From Aeromicrobium sp. Leaf350 (lineage in GTDB: Bacteria > Actinomycetota > Actinomycetes > Propionibacteriales > Nocardioidaceae): a stretch of DNA of 64,000 bases. The position numbers and the translations under genes are program-made. The notes under the pieces were generated by a model. It was not told the DNA's origin. It did no database searches and was given only the letters and a program-made list of their open reading frames with translations. This document shows, piece by piece, positions 21,472-34,600 of the stretch (position 1 is the first letter of the stretch; every line of letters begins with the position of its first letter). The stretch lies in the NCBI RefSeq assembly GCF_916858655.1, contig NZ_CAKASL010000001.1:744001-808000 (forward strand). The letters are read 5' to 3'.

Positions 21472-22608
21472 ATGAAGCGCTGGGGGCGTGTCGCAACGGC
21501 AGCACTGACGGCAGCCGTGGTCACGAGCGTGCTCGCGGGCTGCGAGATCGGGTCCGGCTCCGGCGGGTCCACCACCGGGGCGCCCAGCGCGCCGTCGGAG
21601 ATCACCGACCACGAGGGCGGCCCCGAGTCCCCCATCATCACCGGTCTGACCGTCCCCGAGGGGGCCGTCCAGCTCGGTCCGCTGGTCCGCTACCGCAGCG
21701 ACCGCGTCATCGCGGCGTACCAGCCCGACCTGGCCGTGGCCCTGACCCGCCAGGGCGTCTCCGACGCGGTCTCGGCCGCCCAGGCCAACACCGAGGGCGT
21801 CCTGCAGGACGTGCCGCCCACGATCACGAAGTCGGGCCGACCCGACGACGACACCTTCGCGCTGCTGGAGGAGCCGCCGCCGGCCGACATCACGACGGCC
21901 CTGATCCGCCTCGACACCGACGAGACGGCGGCCGTGCAGTCGATCGTCGGGCAGATCGCGACGCTGCTGCCCGACGCCGACGTCGACCCCGAGGACTTCA
22001 CGAGCTACTGCACCGTCGTCGACGACCGCGTCACGGGCTGCGAGCTCGAGGTCGAGGGCGTGACCGACGACGACCGCACCCTCGCGATCTCGATGCACGT
22101 CGACCCGGGCAACCTCGAGACCCGCATCTCGGCCCCCTCGAGCCTGACCCAGCCCGTCATGGAGCTGCAGGTCCAGGACCTCAGCGACCCGCGGGTCGAG
22201 CGCGCCGCCGCGGAGGCCGACGACGAGGACGAGCCGGCCGCCCCGGAGGTCTCCGCCGAGGCGCCCGACGACGTCATCTGGCCCGCCATGGACGCCGACG
22301 CCCCGGCCGACACCGAGCTGCTGAACGGCTGGGTCGCGCCGGAGGACGCCACGATCCTGCTGAGCTCGTTCGAGCCCGCGTTCGTCGCGCTGAACGTCTC
22401 GAGCAGCTCCGAGGCCCGCGAGATCGCGCAGTCGTACGTGACGTCGGCCGTGCCGGACGGCCTGGTCACGAGCGACTCGTACGAGGGCCTCAACGAGGTC
22501 GACGTCACGTTCACCGCCACGGCGCCCGACGGCTCGGTCGCGCAGGGAACGCACGTCATCACGGCGCGCGGCAACTACGTGATGCTGTTCTACACGCCGG
22601 CCAGCTGA
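21472..22608 (+). CDS. Lipoprotein of unknown function
   Basis: 378 residues with a lipoprotein signal peptide (basic start MKRWGR, hydrophobic core, lipobox VLAGC at residues 22-26) followed by a Gly/Ser-rich stretch. The mature protein is acidic (many DDE clusters) with an acidic linker rich in Ala/Glu/Asp at about residues 240-275. The C-terminal SYEGLNEVDVTFTATAPDGS may be a small beta-rich domain. An AGGTAGGG-type RBS precedes the ATG. I do not recognise a family. Overlaps the convergent Nudix gene by 19 bases at the 3' end. Confidence 0.65.
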   Translation: MKRWGRVATAALTAAVVTSVLAGCEIGSGSGGSTTGAPSAPSEITDHEGGPESPIITGLTVPEGAVQLGPLVRYRSDRVIAAYQPDLAVALTRQGVSDAVSAAQANTEGVLQDVPPTITKSGRPDDDTFALLEEPPPADITTALIRLDTDETAAVQSIVGQIATLLPDADVDPEDFTSYCTVVDDRVTGCELEVEGVTDDDRTLAISMHVDPGNLETRISAPSSLTQPVMELQVQDLSDPRVERAAAEADDEDEPAAPEVSAEAPDDVIWPAMDADAPADTELLNGWVAPEDATILLSSFEPAFVALNVSSSSEAREIAQSYVTSAVPDGLVTSDSYEGLNEVDVTFTATAPDGSVAQGTHVITARGNYVMLFYTPAS

Positions 22609-23063
22609 TCCAGCCGCTCGAGCACGTGCTCCACGACGGGCAGCAGCGGGCGACCGTCGGCGAGCTCCTCGACCGGCACCCAGGCCGCGAGATCGGTCGT
22701 GCCGTCGAGCTCGACGACGTGCGGGACCGCCTCGTCGTCGACCTGGCAGGCGTACAGCAGGTGGACGCCGTGGTAGTCCTCCCAGGCGTCGCCGCGACCC
22801 GGTGAGACCGTGTGCACGTCGTGGACCGCGACGAGGCGGTGCGTGACGACCTCGAGCCCGGTCTCCTCGTGCACCTCGCGGACGACGGCGTCGTCGGGCG
22901 ACTCGCCGTGGTCGACGCCGCCACCGGGGAGCGCCCACCAGCCGGCGGGGTAGCCGCGGGGCGAGACGCGGGTGATGAGCAGCTCGCGCGTGGCTCGCTG
23001 TCGCGTGATGACGCCGTAGGCCCCGAGCCTCTGCGTGCGCCGGATCTCGTCGCGCTGGTCCAC
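22590..23063 (-). CDS. Nudix hydrolase
   Basis: 157 residues from a GTG at 23061-23063, preceded by GAAGG; an ATG 13 codons upstream is the alternative. The complete Nudix box is present: GGGVDHGESPDDAVVREVHE followed by ETGLEV, matching GX5EX7REUXEEXGU. It probably hydrolyses a nucleoside diphosphate derivative; the substrate is not deducible. It is divergent from the membrane acyltransferase gene and convergent with the lipoprotein gene, overlapping the latter by 19 bases. Confidence 0.88.
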   Translation of the reverse strand: MDQRDEIRRTQRLGAYGVITRQRATRELLITRVSPRGYPAGWWALPGGGVDHGESPDDAVVREVHEETGLEVVTHRLVAVHDVHTVSPGRGDAWEDYHGVHLLYACQVDDEAVPHVVELDGTTDLAAWVPVEELADGRPLLPVVEHVLERLDQLAGV

Positions 23064-23109
23064 GCCGCTCAGGATGTCACCTTCAGCGAGCCTGGCTACC
23101 ATCGGTGCG

Positions 23110-24171
23110 GTGACTGCACTCGCCCCCCTGCCGGTCAACCCGACCGGACCGAAGGAGCGCGTGGCCTATCTCGACAACGCTCGGTACTGGGTCATGCTGC
23201 TCGTGGTCATCGGACACAGCCTCACGGAGCTCGTCGTGATGGACTCCGCGCGCGGCGTCTACACCTGGATCTACGCGTTCCACATGCCGTTCTTCATCCT
23301 GATCTCGGGCTACACGGCCCGGCACTACGTCGGCGACGTGAAGCAGATCCGGCGCATCGTCAGCACGCTGGTCGTGCCGTACCTGATCGTCGAGCTCAGC
23401 CTCCAGCTGATCAACCGCCACTACACGGGTGAGCCGGCCCAGCTCATGGTGCTCTCGCCGCAGTGGATCGGCTGGTTCATGGCGGCGCTGATCCTGTGGC
23501 GGCTCACGACGCCGATCTGGCGCGCGCTGCGCTATCCGATCACGACGTCGATCATCATCTCCCTCGGCTCGGGTCTGATCGACATCCCGAACGTGCTCGC
23601 GCTGCACAAGACCTTGGCGTTCCTGCCGTTCTACGTCATCGGGCTGCACATGACCCGCGAGCGCTTCCTGCGCCTCGGCACGATGCGCCTGCGGGCGGCC
23701 TCGGCGGTGCTGCTCGGCGGTCTCTTCGTGCTGTGCCAGCTCGTGCGCTTCCCGCAGGCGAAGGAGTGGCTGCTGTGGAAGAACAGCTACGTCGAGATGG
23801 ACGTGACGTTCGCCGAGGGGCTGCTGATCCGCAGCGGCCTGATCGCCCTCGGCCTGATCATGACGTTCGCGGCGCTGTCGCTCGTGCCGCGCGGGCGCTC
23901 GTGGACGACGGCGCAGGGTGAGCGCACGTTCTACTGCTACCTGCTGCACGGCTTCGTCATCGTCTGGCTCGACCGGCACTACCACCTGTGGGACAAGCTC
24001 GAGCCGTACGGCGCCACGGCGGTCGCCGGCCTGATCGTGGCCGCGATCGTCCTGGCCACCCTCCTCATGACCAAGCCCGTCGCCCGGACCTTCCGCCCGA
24101 TCTTCGAGCCCAAGCTCACCTGGCTGTTCCGCCCCATCGACGAGTCCCCCCAGGTCAAGATCCCCACCTGA
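23110..24171 (+). CDS. Membrane acyltransferase (acyltransferase-3 family)
   Basis: 353 residues from a GTG at 23110. The start of the fold is diagnostic: VAYLDNARYWVMLLVVIGHS (the conserved catalytic-type His), then AFHMPFFILISGYTARHY. About ten membrane segments follow. The family transfers acetyl or other acyl groups to sugars of surface glycans; closest in feel to fucose 4-O-acetylase/WcaF-type integral membrane proteins. The short cytoplasmic tail ends KLTWLFRPIDESPQVKIPT. Confidence 0.8.
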   Translation: MTALAPLPVNPTGPKERVAYLDNARYWVMLLVVIGHSLTELVVMDSARGVYTWIYAFHMPFFILISGYTARHYVGDVKQIRRIVSTLVVPYLIVELSLQLINRHYTGEPAQLMVLSPQWIGWFMAALILWRLTTPIWRALRYPITTSIIISLGSGLIDIPNVLALHKTLAFLPFYVIGLHMTRERFLRLGTMRLRAASAVLLGGLFVLCQLVRFPQAKEWLLWKNSYVEMDVTFAEGLLIRSGLIALGLIMTFAALSLVPRGRSWTTAQGERTFYCYLLHGFVIVWLDRHYHLWDKLEPYGATAVAGLIVAAIVLATLLMTKPVARTFRPIFEPKLTWLFRPIDESPQVKIPT

Positions 24172-24178
24172 CCCCACC

Positions 24179-24299
24179 GACGGAACTCACGGGGTTGTGG
24201 TTGCGATGACGACCATGGGCCCCTGACTTCGGTCGCTCGACGACGGAGGTCAGGGGCTTCGGGTAACGATGGCTACCTCGATCCCCTGAGTTCTGTCGT
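24179..24299. repeat. Nested palindromic element with four core copies, left of AbiEi-like gene
   Basis: One long imperfect palindrome centred near 24238. The core GACGGAACTCAGGGG (or its complement) occurs at 24179-24195 forward, 24219-24235 reverse, 24240-24256 forward and 24280-24299 reverse. The inner pair CCCCTGACTTCGGTCG/CGACGGAGGTCAGGGG forms a strong hairpin. It starts 7 bases after the acyltransferase stop, so it may also serve as that gene's terminator. Same core family as 25319-25453. Confidence 0.78.
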
Positions 24300-24375
24300 C
24301 ATCCACAGGGATTGCTCATCCACAGGCGTGACGGAGGGCCTGGGATCAGGGCGCGTTCAAGGATGTCCTGGAGGC

Positions 24376-25314
24376 GTGCCCGTCCTCCGCGCCGCCGAAG
24401 CCTTCGCCACCCACGGCCGCGGCGTAGTCCGCCACGCGGTCAGCTCCGGCCGGTGGCAACGCCCGGTGCGGGGTGTCTACGTGACGCACAACGGCCCGCT
24501 CAGTCCCGAGGACCGCCAGTGGGTGGCGCTGCTGGCGTGCCCCGACGGCTCAGCGCTGGCTGGGGCGACGGCGCTCCAGCTCCACGGTCTCACCGGCTTC
24601 GAGGACACGCGCGTGTTCGTCACGATCCCCGACGGCGGCGACCGCCCGCCTGCCCTGGCCCCTCCCCTGCCGGACCTCGTCGTCCACAGCAGCGTGAGGC
24701 TCGGCGACCGCGACGTTCATCCCGTCCAACGGCCGCGGCGGACGCGCATCGAGCGAAGCCTCATCGACCTCGCCTCCTGGAGCCCGTCGGACCGGTACGG
24801 GCGGGCCGCCGTCCTCGCGGCATTCCAGCAGGGGCTGGTGCGCGCACCCGACGTGCTCTCAGCGGTCGACCGGAGACCGACCGCTCGCCGCGTCGGGCTA
24901 GTCCGCGAGTCGGTCCTCGATGCCGTGGGCGGCATCCAGTCACTGCCGGAGAAGGACTTCGACGACCTCGTGCTTCTTGCTGGCCTTCCGCGGCCGACGC
25001 GCCAGCGAGTCGTGCGGGGCACCAACGGGCGCTACTACCTCGACGTCGAGTGGGCGCCGTACGGAGTCGCTGCCGAGATCCACGGGCTCCCGCACCACGG
25101 TGTCGTGCAGTGGTCGGCCGACCTGGTCCGCGCCAACGAGATCGTGATCGACGGCCCTCGCCTGTTGATCTTCACCTCGTACGTCATTCGTCACGAGCCG
25201 GCGCTCGTGCTCGACCAGCTCGCGCGAGCGCTTCGTGCTGGCGGATGGACCGGCGTGGTCCGTCCCATCCCGACGAGGGTCGACCGCTGGCCACCGCCAA
25301 CTCAGCGCCGCTGA
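24376..25314 (+). CDS. AbiEi-type winged helix plus DUF559/Vsr-like endonuclease protein
   Basis: 312 residues from a GTG at 24376 (an earlier GTG at 24328 is in frame). The N-terminal third looks like an AbiEi antitoxin-type winged helix (HAVSSGRWQRPVRGVYVTH, ALAGATALQLHGL). The C-terminal part fits the DUF559/very-short-patch-repair nuclease fold, with candidate active-site residues in LPEKDFDDLVLLAGLP, YYLDVEWAPYGVAAEIHG and NEIVIDGPRLLIFTSY. Such fusions are multicopy orphans in actinobacteria. No AbiEii-like toxin gene adjoins. It is flanked on both sides by palindromic elements of one family. Function unknown. Confidence 0.7.
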   Translation: MPVLRAAEAFATHGRGVVRHAVSSGRWQRPVRGVYVTHNGPLSPEDRQWVALLACPDGSALAGATALQLHGLTGFEDTRVFVTIPDGGDRPPALAPPLPDLVVHSSVRLGDRDVHPVQRPRRTRIERSLIDLASWSPSDRYGRAAVLAAFQQGLVRAPDVLSAVDRRPTARRVGLVRESVLDAVGGIQSLPEKDFDDLVLLAGLPRPTRQRVVRGTNGRYYLDVEWAPYGVAAEIHGLPHHGVVQWSADLVRANEIVIDGPRLLIFTSYVIRHEPALVLDQLARALRAGGWTGVVRPIPTRVDRWPPPTQRR

Positions 25315-25318
25315 CCGC

Positions 25319-25453
25319 GGACCGATGACCGAGCTCGGGGGATCGTGGCGCCCGGGACGACCAAGAGCCCCCGAGGTTCGTCGTGCCGAGTCCCGACTCG
25401 GGGGTTGGCGGTCGCCCCAGCAGCCACGATCCCCCGAATTCCGTCGTCGGTCC
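25319..25453. repeat. Nested palindromic element with four core copies, right of AbiEi-like gene
   Basis: Outer arms GACCGATGACCGAGCTCGGG (from 25319) and the complement ending at 25453 match over about 30 bp, including a shared GGGGGATCGTGGC. Inner arms are GCCCCCGAGGTTCGTCG and CGACTCGGGGG. Core copies are forward, reverse, forward, reverse, the same order as at 24179-24299 and with the same core (GACGGAATTCGGGGG). It begins four bases after the stop of the AbiEi-like gene. Confidence 0.78.
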
Positions 25454-25466
25454 CCCCGGAAAGGGC

Positions 25467-25500
25467 GAGGGCCCCGGGACCGTGTGGTCCCGGGGCCCTC
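25467..25500 (-). terminator. rpoC terminator hairpin
   Basis: GAGGGCCCCGGGACC and GGTCCCGGGGCCCTC form a perfect 15-bp stem around GTGT, 15 bases after the rpoC stop. It ends the rpoBC transcript. Confidence 0.85.
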
Positions 25501-25515
25501 GTCAGCGAGCGACGA

Positions 25516-29331
<3,816 letters not shown>

Positions 29332-29382
29332 GGTGTCTTCTTCTCTCCGTATGTCGGAAACTCAAATGATGCGGGGGTGGGG

Positions 29383-29409
29383 CGGGGCCGGCGCTGGGCG
29401 CCGACCCCG
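29383..29409. other. Hairpin in the rpoB-rpoC spacer
   Basis: CGGGGCCGGCGC and GCGCCGACCCCG pair over 12 positions with one mismatch around TGG, within the 84-base gap between rpoB and rpoC. There is no U-tract in the operon direction; a processing or mRNA-stability element is possible. Confidence 0.45.
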
Positions 29410-29415
29410 TTCACC

Positions 29416-32400
29416 TCAGAGGTCGTCGACCGAGGACGGCTCGCGACGCGACAGGTCGATGCCGAGCTCGTCGGCAGCGCGGAACAGCTCGTCCTCGGCG
29501 TCACGCATGTCGACGGCGCTGCCGTCGGCCGAGAGCACCTCGACGTTGAGGCAGAGCGACTGCATCTCCTTGACGAGCACCTTGAACGACTCCGGGATGC
29601 CCGGCTCGGGCACGTTCTCGCCCTTGACGATCGCCTCGTAGACCTTGACGCGTCCGGCGATGTCGTCGGACTTGATCGTGAGGAGCTCCTGGAGCGCGTA
29701 CGCGGCACCGTAGGCCTCGAGGGCCCAGACCTCCATCTCACCGAAGCGCTGGCCACCGAACTGGGCCTTACCGCCGAGCGGCTGCTGGGTGATCATGGAG
29801 TACGGACCGGTCGAACGGGCGTGGATCTTGTCGTCGACCAGGTGGTGCAGCTTGAGCATGTACATGTAGCCGACGCTGATCGGGTCGGGGAACGGCTCGC
29901 CGCTGCGCCCGTCGAACAGGTGGGCCTTGCCCTGGCCGTTGACCAGACGCACACCGTCACGCGTGGGCGTGGTGGAGTGCAGCAGGCCCGAGATCTCGTC
30001 CTCGCTCGCACCGTCGAACACCGGGGTGGCGACGTGGCTGTTCGGCGGGGCCTCGGTCAGGCCGATCTTCGACAGGCTCTTGGCCCACTCGGCCGTCTTC
30101 TCGTCGACCTTCCAGCCGGTCTTCGCGATCCAGCCGAGGTGCATCTCGAGCACCTGTCCGACGTTCATGCGGCCGGGGACACCGAGCGGGTTGAGCACGA
30201 TGTCGACGGGCGTGCCGTCCTCGAGGAACGGCATGTCCTCGACCGGGAGGATCTTGGAGATGACGCCCTTGTTGCCGTGGCGGCCGGCCAGCTTGTCGCC
30301 GTCGCTGATCTTGCGCTTCTGCGCGACGTAGACGCGGACGAGCTGGTTGACGCCCGGGCTGAGCTCGTCACCCTCGGACGCGTCGAAGACGCGCACGCCG
30401 ATGACGGTGCCGGACTCGCCGTGAGGCACCTTGAGCGAGGTGTCGCGCACCTCGCGCGCCTTCTCGCCGAAGATCGCGCGCAGCAGGCGCTCCTCGGGGG
30501 TCAGCTCGGTCTCGCCCTTGGGCGTGACCTTGCCGACGAGGATGTCGCCGTTGCCGACCTCGGCGCCGATGCGGATGATGCCGCGCTCGTCGAGATCGCT
30601 CAGCATCTCCTCGGAGACGTTCGGGATGTCCCGGGTGATCTCCTCCGGTCCCAGCTTGGTGTCGCGCGCGTCGACCTCGTGCTCCTCGATGTGGATCGAG
30701 GTGAGGAGGTCGTCTTGCACGACGCGCTGGGAGAGGATGATCGCGTCCTCGTAGTTGTGGCCCTGCCACGGCATGAACGCCACGAGGAGGTTCGTGCCGA
30801 GCGCCATCTCGCCCTCGTCGGTGCACGGGCCGTCGGCCAGCGGAGCGCCGACCTCGACGCGCTGCCCCGAGGCGACCAGCGGACGCTGGTTGGTGCAGGT
30901 GCCCTGGTTCGAACGACGGAACTTCGCGAGGCGGTACGTCGTGTACGTGCCCTCGTCCTCGGCGATCTCGATCGCGTCGGCCGAGACCTCCTTGACGACG
31001 CCGGCCTTCTTGGCCACGGTCACGTCACCGGCGTCGACGGCGGCACGGAACTCCATGCCGGTGCCGACGAGCGGGGCGTGGCTGCGGATCAGCGGCACGG
31101 CCTGACGCTGCATGTTCGAGCCCATGAGGGCGCGGTTCGCGTCGTCGTGCTCGAGGAACGGGATCAGGGCGGTCGCGACCGACACCATCTGGCGCGGCGA
31201 GACGTCCATGTAGTCGACCTCGGCGGCCGGGCGGAGCTCGGCCTCACCACCACGCTGGCGGACCAGGACCGCGGCGTCGACGAACGAGCCGTCCTCGGCC
31301 AGCGGCGAGTTTGCCTGGGCGATGATGAAGCGGTCCTCCTCCGTCGCGGTCAGGTAGTCGACGGTGTCGCTGACCTTGCCGTCGATGACCTTGCGGTACG
31401 GGGTCTCGACGAAGCCGAACGGGTTGATGCGTCCGAACGAGGCGAGCGAGCCGATCAGACCGATGTTCGGGCCCTCGGGGGTCTCGATCGGGCACATGCG
31501 GCCGTAGTGCGACGGGTGGACGTCGCGGACCTCGTAGCCGGCGCGCTCACGCGACAGACCGCCCGGTCCGAGGGCCGACAGACGCCGCTTGTGCGTCAGG
31601 CCCGCGAGCGGGTTGTTCTGGTCCATGAACTGCGACAGCTGGCTGGTGCCGAAGAACTCCTTCAGCGCCGCCACGACGGGACGGATGTTGATCAGGGTCT
31701 GCGGCGTGATGGCCTCGACGTCCTGGGTCGTCATCCGCTCGCGCACGACGCGCTCCATGCGGGCCAGGCCCGTGCGGAGCTGGTTCTGGATGAGCTCACC
31801 GACGGTGCGCATGCGGCGGTTGCCGAAGTGGTCGATGTCGTCCTTCTCGACCAGGGTCGGTCCGGCGGGCATCTCGATCTCGGTCTCGCCGGCGTGCAGC
31901 GCGACGACGTACTTGATCGTGGCGACGATGTCGTCGACGGTCAGCGTCTGCTGGTCGAACGCCTGGTCGGTGCCGAGCTTCTTGTTGATCTTGTAGCGAC
32001 CGACCTTGGCGGTGTCGTACCGCTTCGGGTTGAAGTAGTAGTTCTCCAGGAGGGTCTGCGCGGCCTCACGGCTCGGCGGCTCGCCCGGACGCAGCTTGCG
32101 GTACAGGTCGAGGAGCGCCTCGTCCTGCGTGTGCGCGTTGTCCTTCTCGAGGGTCGTGCGGATGGAGTCGTACTGGCCGAACTCCTCGAGGATCTGCGCC
32201 TCGGACCAGCCGAGGGCCTTGAGCAGGATCGTGACGCTCTGCTTGCGCTTGCGGTCGAGACGGACGCCGACGGTGTCGCGCTTGTCGATCTCGAACTCCA
32301 GCCACGCACCGCGCGACGGGATGACGCGCGCCGTGTAGATGTCCTTGTCGGACGTCTTGTCGGGGGTGCGCTCGAAGTACACGCCCGGCGAGCGGACGAG

Positions 32401-32901
32401 CTGGCTGACGACGACACGCTCGGTGCCGTTGATGATGAAGGTGCCCTTGTCGGTCATGAGCGGGAACTCGCCCATGAAGACGGTCTGGCTCTTGATCTCG
32501 CCGGTCTCGTTGTTCATGAACTCGGCGGTGACGAACAGCGGCGCGGCGTACGTGACGTCGCGGTCCTTGCAGTCCTCGACCGAGTACTTCGGGGGCTCGA
32601 AGCGGTGGTCGCGGAACGACAGGCTCATCGTCTCGGAGAAGTCCTCGATGGGACTGATCTCCTCGAAGATCTCCTCGAGGCCGCTCTTGGTGGACACGTC
32701 GGTGCGACCGGCCTCGAGGCTCGCGGCGACGCGGGCCTGCCAGGTGTCGTCACCGATGAGCCAGGCAAAGCTCTCGGTCTGGAGGGCCAGGAGCTCGGGA
32801 ACCTCGAGAGGCTCCGAGATCTTGGCGAAGGAGAGGCGACGGGTGTTCGCGTGGGTGGACGATGCTGTCTTCTTCTGGGCGGAAGAGCGCGTGGCGGCCA
32901 A
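29416..32901 (-). CDS. rpoB: DNA-directed RNA polymerase subunit beta
   Basis: 1161 residues from a TTG at 32899-32901 ([20 protein letters not shown]). The start is decided by GGAAGGA seven bases upstream; the frame is open further but unlike RpoB. The rifampicin region reads [20 protein letters not shown] then [20 protein letters not shown]. All usual resistance positions look sensitive, except that M. tuberculosis Ser441 (E. coli Ser522) is Ala (codon 31603-31605). The C-terminal [20 protein letters not shown] is intact. Own promoter upstream; the mce operon ends just before it. Confidence 0.98.
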   Translation of the reverse strand: MAATRSSAQKKTASSTHANTRRLSFAKISEPLEVPELLALQTESFAWLIGDDTWQARVAASLEAGRTDVSTKSGLEEIFEEISPIEDFSETMSLSFRDHRFEPPKYSVEDCKDRDVTYAAPLFVTAEFMNNETGEIKSQTVFMGEFPLMTDKGTFIINGTERVVVSQLVRSPGVYFERTPDKTSDKDIYTARVIPSRGAWLEFEIDKRDTVGVRLDRKRKQSVTILLKALGWSEAQILEEFGQYDSIRTTLEKDNAHTQDEALLDLYRKLRPGEPPSREAAQTLLENYYFNPKRYDTAKVGRYKINKKLGTDQAFDQQTLTVDDIVATIKYVVALHAGETEIEMPAGPTLVEKDDIDHFGNRRMRTVGELIQNQLRTGLARMERVVRERMTTQDVEAITPQTLINIRPVVAALKEFFGTSQLSQFMDQNNPLAGLTHKRRLSALGPGGLSRERAGYEVRDVHPSHYGRMCPIETPEGPNIGLIGSLASFGRINPFGFVETPYRKVIDGKVSDTVDYLTATEEDRFIIAQANSPLAEDGSFVDAAVLVRQRGGEAELRPAAEVDYMDVSPRQMVSVATALIPFLEHDDANRALMGSNMQRQAVPLIRSHAPLVGTGMEFRAAVDAGDVTVAKKAGVVKEVSADAIEIAEDEGTYTTYRLAKFRRSNQGTCTNQRPLVASGQRVEVGAPLADGPCTDEGEMALGTNLLVAFMPWQGHNYEDAIILSQRVVQDDLLTSIHIEEHEVDARDTKLGPEEITRDIPNVSEEMLSDLDERGIIRIGAEVGNGDILVGKVTPKGETELTPEERLLRAIFGEKAREVRDTSLKVPHGESGTVIGVRVFDASEGDELSPGVNQLVRVYVAQKRKISDGDKLAGRHGNKGVISKILPVEDMPFLEDGTPVDIVLNPLGVPGRMNVGQVLEMHLGWIAKTGWKVDEKTAEWAKSLSKIGLTEAPPNSHVATPVFDGASEDEISGLLHSTTPTRDGVRLVNGQGKAHLFDGRSGEPFPDPISVGYMYMLKLHHLVDDKIHARSTGPYSMITQQPLGGKAQFGGQRFGEMEVWALEAYGAAYALQELLTIKSDDIAGRVKVYEAIVKGENVPEPGIPESFKVLVKEMQSLCLNVEVLSADGSAVDMRDAEDELFRAADELGIDLSRREPSSVDDL

Positions 32902-33031
32902 GAGAAGTCCTTCCGAAGGCTCGCAGGCGGATGGCACTGTGGTGATGTGGTGCTCTGGGCGCACGCCAAACCAACCCCGTCAAGGGCTGCTGAAACCGGA
33001 AGCGGGCATGGCAAGGCGAGCGCGAAGATTC

Positions 33032-33061
33032 AGTGTAACTCGCAACTTCCACCCAACGCAA
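33032..33061 (-). promoter_or_regulatory. Candidate rpoB promoter
   Basis: Minus strand TTGCGT (33056-33061), 18-base spacer, TACACT (33032-33037). Transcription would start near 33025, giving a 120-base leader before the TTG of rpoB. The -35 match is weak; placement in the 302-base rpoB upstream gap supports it. The rest of the gap (32902-33203) shows no gene. Confidence 0.5.
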
Positions 33062-33203
33062 GCGGGGTGCTTGACATCCGGCGCGACTTGCAGCACTCTA
33101 TGCGCCGCATCCTGCCATTCCAACGGTTATCGCAGATCTCGGGACACCGTACCCCGACTCTCGGACCATTTCGCGCCGTACGGGCATGTGGGTCGCGGCC
33201 GGT

Positions 33204-34016
33204 TCAGGCGCCGATGTAGGTGATCGAGTCGACCAGCCAGGTGCCGTCGGTCTCGACCATGTCGACCCGCAGCCGCTGCGCGGCGACGGTCGGCTCGGCG
33301 AGGTTGGCGGTCAGCGTGACCTTGTCGACGACGACGAGCACCGACGCCTCCCCTGCCGGGCACTCGCCCCGGCAGGTCTCGGTGGCCGCGGCGTGGACCG
33401 TGACGTCGACCTGCGCCTGGCCGGCCTCGGCCTGCTCGCGCAGGGGGCCGATGATGTCGTCGAACTCGCCGTCGACGTAGTCCTCGGTCATGACGTCCCG
33501 CGCCTCGGCCTCGTAGGTGTCGAGGTCGCGGTAGTCGTAGCTCATGATCGCGACGACGCCATTGCTCGCGGCGTCGGCCGCCGCCTGGGCGTCGGCGCGG
33601 TCGAGCGGCGACTCGCGCTGCATCTGGAGGTAGCCGAGCGCCGCGGCGACCAGACCCACGACGAGGACCAGCACCGGGAGCACCCGAGCGCGGAGGCTGG
33701 GGCTCGAGGTCTTCTCGACCTCCGCGGCCTTGCGGTCCGGCGTGGTGTCGGGCTTGGTGACCGACTCCCGCTCGTCGCGAGCGGGACGGGCCGGACGCGA
33801 GGGACGACGCACCGTCGGGGTCGTGGCCGTGGCGGCGGTCTTCTCGACCTCCTGCGCCTCGCGCTCCTTGCGGGACGGGGCCGGCTTCGGGGTCGGGACG
33901 ACCGGACGGGCCGGCGTGCGCGGCGGCACGGGGCGGCGGGCCTGGGGCGCGTTCGGCTCCCCCGGCTTGCTCTCGCCCGCGATGCGGCGCCGGCGCGGCG
34001 GCTTCTGCGCGTTCAC
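33204..34016 (-). CDS. Mce-associated membrane protein (distal)
   Basis: 270 residues from a GTG whose GTGA overlaps the preceding stop. The first 110 residues are a Pro/Arg/Lys-rich cytoplasmic region (PQARRPVPPRTPARPVVPTP). One TM segment follows (VLPVLVLVVGLVAAALGYL, about 112-130), then an extracytoplasmic alpha/beta domain of the NTF2-like type seen in Mas proteins (AASNGVVAIMSYDYRDLDTY ... GTWLVDSITYIGA). Two Cys (ETCRGECPAG) could form a disulfide. Last gene of the mce operon; Mas proteins stabilise the Mce lipid-transport complex. Confidence 0.78.
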   Translation of the reverse strand: MNAQKPPRRRRIAGESKPGEPNAPQARRPVPPRTPARPVVPTPKPAPSRKEREAQEVEKTAATATTPTVRRPSRPARPARDERESVTKPDTTPDRKAAEVEKTSSPSLRARVLPVLVLVVGLVAAALGYLQMQRESPLDRADAQAAADAASNGVVAIMSYDYRDLDTYEAEARDVMTEDYVDGEFDDIIGPLREQAEAGQAQVDVTVHAAATETCRGECPAGEASVLVVVDKVTLTANLAEPTVAAQRLRVDMVETDGTWLVDSITYIGA

Positions 34017-34600
34017 GGCGTCACCTCCGGGGTCGGTACGGGTGTCGAGCCGTCGGCGGGTGCTCCGCTGCCGGCCTGGACCGACTGGATCTCGGACAGG
34101 TCGCTCACGAGCCAGGCGTCACCTGAACGGGTCAGCTCGAGGATGACGCGCCCTCCGACCGTGATCGGCTGGGTCGAGGGCGAGGTGGCCGTGAACTGAA
34201 AGACCACGACGACGTTGACCGTGTCGTCGGTGACCTGGGTGGCGCCCACCGAGGTCACGCTGACGCCGCCGAAGGAGAGCTGGGCGTCGATGATGCTTTG
34301 CTCGCTGGCGTCGAGGCTGTCGGTGAACACCTCGTCGAACTCGTCGGTGACGAGCCCGGCGATCCGCGTGCGGTAGTCGTCCAGGCTCGTGGGGTCGTAG
34401 GTGTTGTACGTCGTGACGAACTCCGAGGCGGCGGCCTCGGCGGCCTTGGCGTCCTTCGACCAGCCGTCGCCCGCAACGGCAGGCAGGACGAGCGCCATCA
34501 CGAGGCCGGCGACGAGGCCGAGCACCCCCACGACGTACGGCCAACGGGCACGCAGAAGTGCGCCCCAGCCCGTGCGCCCGGGCTCCCGGGCGTCCGTCAC
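34013..34600 (-). CDS. Mce-associated membrane protein (proximal)
   Basis: 195 residues from a GTG at 34598-34600 that forms a GTGA overlap with the MceF stop; a GTG eight codons upstream is less likely. Short cytoplasmic N-terminus, one TM segment (YVVGVLGLVAGLVMALVLP), then an NTF2-like extracytoplasmic domain (EFVTTYNTYDPTSLDDYRTR, GDAWLVSDLSEI). Pro/Ser/Thr-rich C-terminal tail. Paralogous in layout to the next gene but lacking its long Pro-rich cytoplasmic region. Confidence 0.78.
   Translation of the reverse strand: MTDAREPGRTGWGALLRARWPYVVGVLGLVAGLVMALVLPAVAGDGWSKDAKAAEAAASEFVTTYNTYDPTSLDDYRTRIAGLVTDEFDEVFTDSLDASEQSIIDAQLSFGGVSVTSVGATQVTDDTVNVVVVFQFTATSPSTQPITVGGRVILELTRSGDAWLVSDLSEIQSVQAGSGAPADGSTPVPTPEVTP

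Noticed and set aside
24176-24300. The palindrome after the membrane acyltransferase gene considered as a simple terminator
   Set aside because: It is far longer than a terminator, contains four core copies, and the same core recurs beyond the next gene; terminator function may be secondary.
24328-25314. The AbiEi-like gene considered as half of an AbiE toxin-antitoxin pair
   Set aside because: No AbiEii-type nucleotidyltransferase follows; the next gene is rpoC on the opposite strand. The C-terminal half looks nuclease-like rather than like a plain antitoxin.
33071-33100. A plus-strand TTGACA in the rpoB upstream gap considered as a promoter
   Set aside because: No -10 hexamer at 16-19 bases, and there is no plus-strand gene downstream for it to serve.
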